Source of the DNA: Sinohyriopsis cumingii | Taxonomy: Eukaryota > Mollusca > Bivalvia > Unionida > Unionidae | Assembly: GCA_028554795.2 (NCBI GenBank) | Contig: CM068839.1 | Location: 87,131,540 to 87,195,539, forward strand | Direction: 5' to 3' | DNA length: 64,000 nt | Notes under the pieces: model-generated | Seen by the model: only the letters and a program-made list of their open reading frames with translations | Databases searched by the model: none | Told to the model about the DNA's origin: nothing | Made by a program: the position numbers and the translations under genes | Shown here: one piece after another, positions 55,669-64,000 of the stretch | Position numbering within the stretch: the first letter of the stretch is position 1 | Layout of the letters: every line of letters begins with the position of its first letter

Positions 55669-58600
55669 TCCATAGACTAGTTTTATGTCTTCGTTATGTT
55701 TCAAAAGGCGTGTGATTCACTTGGCACTGAATTATAAATTCGTTGTATCGGTGTTCGTTTTACCCGATCATATATATAATCCATATATTTATAATATATA
55801 GTGGATATAGAAAGAATTAAACTACATGTTAGCTAATCGTATCTACAACTATACGTAATACATTACAGTTTCACCACTGGCTAGGTTTGGTACATTGCAT
55901 TTCCTTGTCGGACGAGTGTGTCGTTTCGATACCAGCCTATCACAGCTGTGGCGTCAAGACTAAATCATCGTCGTTTGGTCGAAACTTCAAAGACAGAAAA
56001 TAAAAGCTGCCTGATTTGGTTCATAATGTTAATATATTACAGTGCTAGCTTTATTAATTGACGTATTGTATTTACGGTTGTACAGCTGTAAGAAAGATTT
56101 CATCTTATCAATACGTCGCAATGGACAGCTATGAAAATGTAAACTGGTTTCAACCTCATCGCAACGCAATACATGAACAACTTTCCAATACTGACATATT
56201 TGCAAAACAGCTAAAAAATACACCCAGCCACACAATTGTCCCTGACTCACATTGAAATGTCTTGATTTTGCATCGAGCTAAACGGAAATACTGCGTATTT
56301 AATAGTCACATGGACTAAATCTTAGTGTGTTTCTACTATTATAAGCTACTCCCCTTTCTGTAGATGCATGTATATAATAGTTCTGGACCATCTTTCAAAA
56401 CAAAACGAAAATTAGGATAAAATAAAACTGTTATCTGTGTTCCCTTTGTTACATAATCTTCACAAACGGATTGTATGTTTTAAATATAATTGGCAAAACA
56501 TGTGTTGAACTAAACCGAATACCATTTTGTAAATTAACCATAATGCTAACAGCACATAAAAAATTAATCTGTTTAATATAAGGGCTGAATTGTACTCTCT
56601 AAATAATTGATTTACTCAAGTGTACAAAGAAATTTTGTATTTTACATATATGACTTCACCCTGTAATTTAGATGGAATTGGGTTGGGTTGTTCGGTCCTG
56701 AGCTGACGTAGCATGACATCATATAGATGCTTAAGCTGTGAGATTATATTATTTAAAATTACAGAGCATGTAGAAACCATGGTGTACCATGAATCTGTAG
56801 AGACGGTTAAATATACAGAGACCATTTTGAACGGATTGTTTAGTACTTTATTTAAAACTTTATGACAAATGTTCAAAAGTTAAATATAGCTTTTATACAT
56901 CTCTAATCATCGATAGTTGTGACAATTTCTGACTTAAATAAAGTAGTTTAATTTTATTTTAAATTAACGTGTATTAACCAATATAGTGAAATATAGACTT
57001 TTATACCATAAATCAAAATAATTTAAAACATTTACTGAATATTTCGTTCTCAAAAAGTTTTAGTGAATTAAAATTTAAAATATTATTATTTTTTTAAAAT
57101 CAAGGATGCAGATTTCGATAAATGCTATACGGATTCCTAAAACGGAAATACAAATATATAGCCTCTTTCATTGTTATCTTAATAAAACTTTAAACGTGTG
57201 AATGATCAGAATGGTAACATGAGTATCATTTAGGACATAGCTTCATTTATTTACAATGCTGACGAGTGTGGATTTATATGCATGTTTTAAATTACATTGA
57301 TTGTTATGTTTAAAAATAATCTTCAGTTTTTAGGTTCTATACAAATTAAAGGTTCCGTGTATTACATATGATTTTGAATGTATCATCATTCCACCAAATT
57401 CTAATAGCGTTGTACCTTTTTGTAGGGGGTGGGCAAGTCCAATTTACATCTGTAACATCAAAGAATCGTTGAAAAAGGTACAGTGCCCCAAAGAAAGAAG
57501 AGCAGAACTGTACAAAACAAGCGTTTGTAGATAACGACAATCATTTAGAAGGTGCTGGTTGCATGTGTTTTGAATCTGTCTGAGTAGGTTTGCAAAATTA
57601 ATAAAAGATGAATTTAGGTTAAATGAAGCAATTCTTATGGTGGTTGTATAGGAAAACATCTGAACGAAGCAACTATATGTTAGATCTCTGAGAAAAAAAG
57701 AGATATAACAAACGTTCAAGACTATAACCACCTAATACGCAGATACAGAGGAAGTGATCAAAACGAATAGTATCAAGACGGAATAAATAGAGGACATTTT
57801 TCTTTTCCTACGTTAATTCCGGATCTATTTCATCGTAAGGTACTAAAAGCCACGACGTCACAATTTAAAATATATTGTTTTGGATCACAAGATGAAATAT
57901 TTCCGGTATTAATGTTGGAAAGACAATTTTCTTTTTATTATATACCAATCTTGTACCAGAATTTAAGTTTAAAAAATTAATCTCATTCGTCGGTACAATA
58001 CGCTCACTCCCACTCCGTTTTCATAAATTCACCTCACTTTCATAGGCTTATTGTATAAAATATACTTGACGTAAGACAACGGTACAATTGGGTTGACCTA
58101 ATCTGTTCCAGTAAATAGCAATTTTAAATAGTTGATTGTTTCAAGATATATTAACGCTATAGCGATGTCCTCGTGTAGGGTTACGGAGATGATGAGGTTG
58201 CTTTAATCGGTTAACTGGTTCAAAATTGTCCATTCCTATATACTTTCTTTAACAGAGCCAGAAGTTGATGACTCTGACACAATGAATTTATGATTCAGTG
58301 CACAGTTGTTGAAGAAAAAAATAACAGTAGAAAATGCAACTATATTCCATAACAAAGTCTTTCAGAATTTATAACTTTCATTACAACCTATAAATACTCA
58401 TAAACATAAACTTATCAGGCAAATGTTTATCATGGCCTTACCCGCCAAATAATTGCCAAATAGCAAGTAAATATGACTCAATTGCCGTCGAAAGCGTCTC
58501 AAGAACACCAACCTAGTCCCTCTGTCAAAAGTTTGCATTAGTCGTTTTAATTTCTCCCACGTATGTTTAAAAGTATTTTAAAAGCTAACAAAGATTTCAT

Positions 58601-60022
58601 ACTTTGTTATCTGTATGAAGCGGCCAAAACAATAGTACGCTGTAAGAATGTAGCAGTGTGAATTATCATTGGTTCCCTTGTTCACCTGGTTTCGCCCGTT
58701 TCACCCTTCGGTAGAGGATTTCCATAATTACGATAAATGACGAATGCCACGTGATCGAAGAAAATGAAGAGACGACATTTTCATTAACACCGGTTGTAAT
58801 AGTCCATTCTTTCGTGAAAATATTATTTTGCACGCTTGCCGAGACAATGGCATACTGTACTCTGTAATAAAACATTTTTATTACAATTTGATAAGTCACA
58901 TATATTTTCTGAATCGGAGTCATGCATCAACGACAACTTTTCTACATTCATTTGGGAGGAGCCAATTTTTACCGAGTGGCCGGCTGCTGTATAATTGGAA
59001 GTTGGGGAGATGTGTATGCATTCTTCAACACTTTCGTTAATAATATATGTACAACAATAACTACTTCCATTAATAATGAAGGAAATCCTCACGATTTTCA
59101 TTGTATTATGCAAAGCCCTGAGATTCTTGTACCACCGCCATTCACCACATTCTATAGCACAAGCATCACAACATGCACCTCGTAAATGTTATGAGTATTA
59201 ATGGAGAAGTGAATCCAAGTACAAGATCTGTAATTTCTATGTATCGATATAGCAAGGATATATTGCCTTATGATGATTGATTAAAGTTATTACCCTCAGG
59301 AAAACTCTTTCAGTATTATTTTACTATTACTTTTGTGACGAAGTCTAATTTTGACGAATAGTTCTGGTCTGGGAGAACTATCGGAGAAAACCTAAGAAAT
59401 ATCATTACAGTAGAAAGCAAATTGATACGGTACATGTACATTGTCATGTATTAAGTTATTCATTATTTTGTTTTAAGCAAGCATCTGTCATCATAGTTGA
59501 TTGTATGTAACTGAAAGTTTAATTTGAACATTTTGTCGTTCAGTTCCATCTTGCGACATTGAGATAGTCTCTGAAGTGTATCTGAAGTTGCATTTTATTT
59601 CATATCGTAAATGTCTTCCGGATTTGTGGTTAATCTCTTTGAAGAAACGAAGCTGTATGGTGCTCTGGTACAAAGATTTTACGCTCGTTAGCAGCTTCAC
59701 ATACTTTCCAAGCAATTTAAAATGTGTATTTCAGCCTTAGTTTGGCTCGATATTTTTGGGATAGAGTTTTCAGACACTTTATCCTCAATATTCTATATTA
59801 ACGAACAATCCTACTCCTCCAAACAGTTTCAATAATACGAAAGAAATGCTTCTGCCAGGGAATACAAGTACGATTTGCTTGTTATTTATCAACAATTATC
59901 AACAATGTACTCTTATTGAATTTATTTATATGAAGAACATAATTTTGACTAAATCTAACATGTACGAGGATTGATCAAAGCTTTATATAACAAACGGAGT
60001 AAAGAAAACGTTCCGTAACAAT

Positions 60023-60330
60023 TCACAATAGATTAAAAGACTTTTTCGATATAACTTCCTTCTGAGTTAATACGATTCCTGCATCTTGCGATCCATGTCC
60101 TGAACGCATTTGTAGCATTCTGGTAATGGCATCCTTTAGTTCTTCTCTGTTTTCGTGATAATCTCCACGTAAAGAAATATTTTTGAAGAAGAAAAACAGA
60201 AATCGCAAGGGGCTCAATATTTCTTGTATAGTGCATGATTTAGGGTTTCAAGACCAGGTTTTGTGAGATCTCTTGGGGGTTGGGTGAAATTTGTGCGTGC
60301 TGGAGTATCATCCTGGTGCAAAAAGGAAAT
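60023..60330 (-). pseudogene. Relic of a mariner-type transposase
   Basis: On the minus strand FLHQDDTPARTN matches the HDNAPAHT catalytic block. After it, YKKY-stop-APCDFCF matches YSPDLAPCDF-LF, and after a frame change ITRMLQ and RTWIARCRNRINSEGSYIEK match the C-terminal end W-x2-RW-x-KC-x-G-x-Y. A stop and at least one frameshift show it is dead; the N-terminal half is not visible. Confidence 0.58.
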
Positions 60331-61989
60331 ACATATTATTGCGCAAATTTAATCGGATTATTGTGGCATAATAGTGTTCATTAATTGTTTAGTAATCTCT
60401 CGTCTTGTTTGGATCAAAACTATTAGTTAAATGACGAATCAAATTACATTACCAGCAAATCTGAAAATATATGCCTGTCTTCCTCGATATATACTTTCTC
60501 AAAATCGACTACATCTCTTCAAAAAGATGTCCATGGCTAGCCTTTTTCTAAATCATATTTAGTAGTCTCCTTCATACAACAAAGTGTTTCATATATCTAC
60601 ATATCTGAAATGTAGCTTTATGTGCTTTAGGACCATAAACAGCATCCGCGTTAGTTTTTATTTACGTGAAGGATTGTCCTAATTTGCAGAAAATGTTATA
60701 GCAATTCTTTGTTCTGAAATGGACTAATTTTCCATTTTGCAACTGAGTCTACAAAGATGATATAAAAAGATGAAATCACTAAGCCTGTGATATCATCAAT
60801 ATAGATTAATAGAATGGGATTTGAACCGAAAGAAGGAAATCTCAGTCAATGTGCTGCATTATTTGTCTACACACTCGGCATAGCCTCATGTAGAGAAAAA
60901 TATTGTAACCCCGGGACTTGCATTTCCTTGTCTTGTCACAAACACCGACATAGATTATTTTTCTCACCCAATTTTGTTCCAACAAAATTAAAATATCTCT
61001 GAGCCTTTGCAATTTAGTTAGCAGATTCAAAACACAGTATTCATCAGGTACTAGTATTGCTTTCTCACTCTATATAAAGGTTAGCGGGCTGTTTACTCAT
61101 TTATGAACATCTGAATAATTTTCTATATGGATTCTAACTATATATGCCGCTCTTAGAAAAGGAAAAAAGTCAAGAGAAAAGTTATGATTAATATGTGCTA
61201 GAAGTATTACGCAAAAGAATGTTTCGAGCTAAGTACTTTTGAATTAGGACGAATATTTTAATGAGGGAAATTGGGTGACCTATTGATCCTAACTACACAG
61301 GTTCTACTCATGGGAAAACATAAACATAAAATCATTTGATAATATTATTATTGCATTATCACATTTAATCGATGTATGTCAACTGAAACTGACAACAAAT
61401 AATTAATATATTTTATACGGTTAAGTTTTAACTTTCATCAGTTCTAATTTGGAAAACTTTATATGGTAGACCATGGTACCATACTGTGCAGTACAATATG
61501 TCCACTTGATACAGTTCTAAGGAAGTGTGTGGTGACATTAGGAAATTTATAATTCATGACTTTCTTGGAAATTTATATTTTCTGTTCTGGAAATATGGCA
61601 AGAGTTGCTATCAATAGTGCAAGGATGCGCTACATAGAAATCTTTTTGTGCAATGACATGTGGACTGATGAATAAACCACCCTGGCTGCTAACTGCAGGA
61701 GTTTTCCATTACAATTGCATTGTTATGTTTGATAAAACTGGGGTGGATTGTGGGTGTTCGAAAAAGTTAGAAGAAACCAGTTTGACATATCACATTTCCG
61801 GTTGCTGCCAGCTTTGCAGTCGCACTTGAGAGAGTTTGTATTTTGTGTGGCCACTTAAGTGTATTACCTGTAGGTCAGGAGTTGTGTCTAATAGCTCGGC
61901 GTATGAGTCTGTGTGTCTTAACATGTTTTATATGGTGTTATTAAAATTGGAGAGACGTTAAATTGCTTTAGGAGTGAATTTCTTTTTTT

Positions 61990-62920
61990 ATATTGTTATG
62001 TTTAGACTTTTATAAAACGTAACAAGAAAAGAGTGAAGACAACAAGCTTTATAAAATTAAACAAATAATTTATTTCACTAGAACAACGAAGTAAAAATGA
62101 GGAAAAGAACTTACGGTTCTACAAATCAAATCCAAAAATAATCCAAGAATAATCCATAAATTAAAAAATTAGAAGTCCTACTAATAAATGTCCTAATGAA
62201 ACTGAGTTCGAATCTCGATGAAATCCAAACTGGAAGGCGATAACGTATGCTGTGGTTTGCGTCGTACTGATGTGTCAACAGTTCTTTCTTGAATCACAGA
62301 ATATAATATTCCAGTGTTTAAATTCTGTGTAAATTTTCGATAACTGTCCTTGTCCAATAGTTAATTTAGAGCACAAGTATTTTCAGGGAAAAATAATCTC
62401 TTAGATTCCAAATAATTTGAATAAAATAAAATATTCAGCTCAAACTGGTCACAACAAAACACCTTTAAGTATCAATGGTTTAAAGCCCGAATACCCAAAT
62501 TCTATATAGGATACAGTTATACACTAATTTAAGACGCAAAACAGATTCCTGTATGAGGGTCACATGATCGCTCTTCTAGAACAACATAGAAGCGTTTTAC
62601 ATGTCTAACATCACGTACTCCCAGTATGGCATCGATTTTACTTTATGAATCCTACGCTAAGAAAGAACAAAAAAAGAAATTAAAAAAGGTTGTTTACTTA
62701 TACTCTTACTGATTCTGAATCAATGTCAGGAACTAGGTAAGCATTATATACAAAGTTTCTATTATTAGTTGTTTATGAAAAACAATCTGGTCAAATAGAA
62801 CTGAACTGATTTTCTCGAAAATATCAAATTCAGTAAATACAGTTGCATTACAATAGCATGTAATGGAATAAAAGAAATTTAAAACTAACAAGTAAACAAT
62901 TAAATCAAATATACATAACA
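61990..62920 (-). mobile_element. Solo or isolated LTR of the Gypsy family, strongly diverged
   Basis: Same orientation as the element at 23768-30374. It shares ACAACAAGCTTT, AATAATTTATTTCAC, GGCGATAACGTATGCTGT and the end AATCAAATATACATAACA. Large substitutions and indels indicate an older insertion. The left edge is approximate. Confidence 0.75.
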
Positions 62921-64000
62921 ACATATCTCCTGTTATCGTTGTGGACGAAGAAATCAATGGTTTCTTTTATATAAAAAAGTATTTTCTGGCATGTGGACAC
63001 CATGACTGAGACAGCAGGTTTGAGATAACCAGAATGAGATAGGAAAGATAAGGTCAGCAACACAGGTAGATATCTATGTCGTATGTTTGAGAAAATAGCA
63101 TCACATCCTGCACTGGGACGTTTTCAAGTATATGTCAAGAGAATTGTAATGACTTTGGGTTGCTTGGTTTGGCAAGTACTGAATTTTGTTTAGAACTTTT
63201 CGATGTAGTTTTGTATATGATTATTTTCGCGTTGCGAGTTGGTACCGTGTGTATTCTTAAATTGCGGAGCAAAAATATGTTTCGGCAAAACTTCGAGCAG
63301 CTTGATAGGACGTATTTTCTCAAAATACTTTGTTTTTAAGTTAGTATAAACTTCAAAGTAAAATATTAAATGTAATTTCCAGCATGGTGAATGATATCCT
63401 AAATAATCCTAACGTTATATCACAGATCCAAATTATCAAGTGGTATTAAGAAATAAATTCAATCCATTGTGCTCATGTGCAAATAGTCTCGATGTATCAC
63501 AATGATATAATTCAAAATCTTATTTAAATTGATTCACAGTAATATCAAAACAGTTACTAAATCCTAAAGTCTGAGCACTTAGTAATTTTAATGAAAGATT
63601 GAAATAAATAGATTAAATAATCTCAACGATAGTGAACAAAACTATTTAACTTTTCGAAGACTGCTGTTTATGCAAGGAAAATAATTTGTAGTAAATAATT
63701 CTCGATATCAAACCCTATGACGTGACTCATAAACGGATGAGAGTCGAATATTCATTCTAGGTCAGTCTAACTTTGTCAGGTACTTTAGTTAGCAGCTAGC
63801 CAATCAGAATTAAGTCAGCCATATATTTTTTTAAAAACAATGGCCTGAACTCAGATATCATGAACATGTTTACTTAATCCTGAAACTACGTAATGTGTTT
63901 ACTAAAATTACCTAATCCTAAAGTACAAAACCACAACCATATAACAAAATTGGTATTCAATATGGTATTTACTAAATGGCTCTTGCACGTGTTATATATA

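Larger units (their letters stand above)
55261..64000. other. Downstream DNA, presumably the next intron of the receptor gene
   Basis: Contains a SINE (55380-55668), a mariner relic (60023-60330) and an LTR copy (61990-62920). Elsewhere I see only short random frames and AT-rich sequence. Confidence 0.5.

Overview
This window is AT-rich nuclear DNA from an invertebrate animal, most likely a mollusc and perhaps a bivalve. The evidence is a GPR158/179-type class C receptor gene with one very large intron, tRNA-derived SINEs (one with a tail resembling the Meta-domain SINEs of molluscs), mariner and Gypsy relics, and long (TA)n, (ATT)n and (CT)n arrays. The species assignment is inference.

1 to about 15,250: an integrated Polinton/Maverick element of the adintovirus-like kind, cut off by the left edge of the window. 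It holds an A32/FtsK-HerA packaging ATPase, a zinc-ribbon protein, a parvovirus-type phospholipase A2, a retroviral-type integrase, a family B DNA polymerase continuous with an SF1 helicase and followed by an HNH nuclease, a free-standing NUMOD/HNH endonuclease, and a leftward block of virion genes. That block contains a penton-like protein, a two-helix membrane protein, a fibre, a capsid-internal protein fused to an adenain-like protease, a double-jelly-roll major capsid protein, and two further virion-like genes. Many genes are broken by single frameshifts or in-frame stops. Five breaks fall exactly on A tracts of 8-13, so decay, sequencing error and slippage expression all have to be considered. 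A gene-poor island (6247-7366) with a 14-bp palindrome, inverted repeats and a 73-bp tandem repeat lies in the middle. A repeat-rich stretch (about 15,000-15,255) is the probable right terminal repeat.

15,260-19,646: flanking host DNA with a SINE fragment, degenerate tandem repeats and microsatellites.

19,647-55,260: two exons of a GPR158/179-like receptor on the + strand (19,647-20,295 and 55,077-55,260). Their splice phases match across a 34.8-kb intron. The intron carries a decayed Gypsy element on the minus strand (23,768-30,374; LTR-gag-PR-INT-RT-RH-LTR). Its integrase lies before the reverse transcriptase, as in Gmr1-type elements. The intron also holds a solo LTR of the same family, SINEs, a fold-back element and many simple repeats.

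55,261-64,000: presumably the next intron, with a SINE, a mariner transposase relic and a diverged fourth LTR. I recognise no further exon. The original Polinton gene set implies a protein-primed, self-integrating virus: integrase and polymerase/helicase for replication and insertion, ATPase, protease, capsid and fibre for the virion, and PLA2 for membrane passage. The receptor gene is the only host gene I can support.
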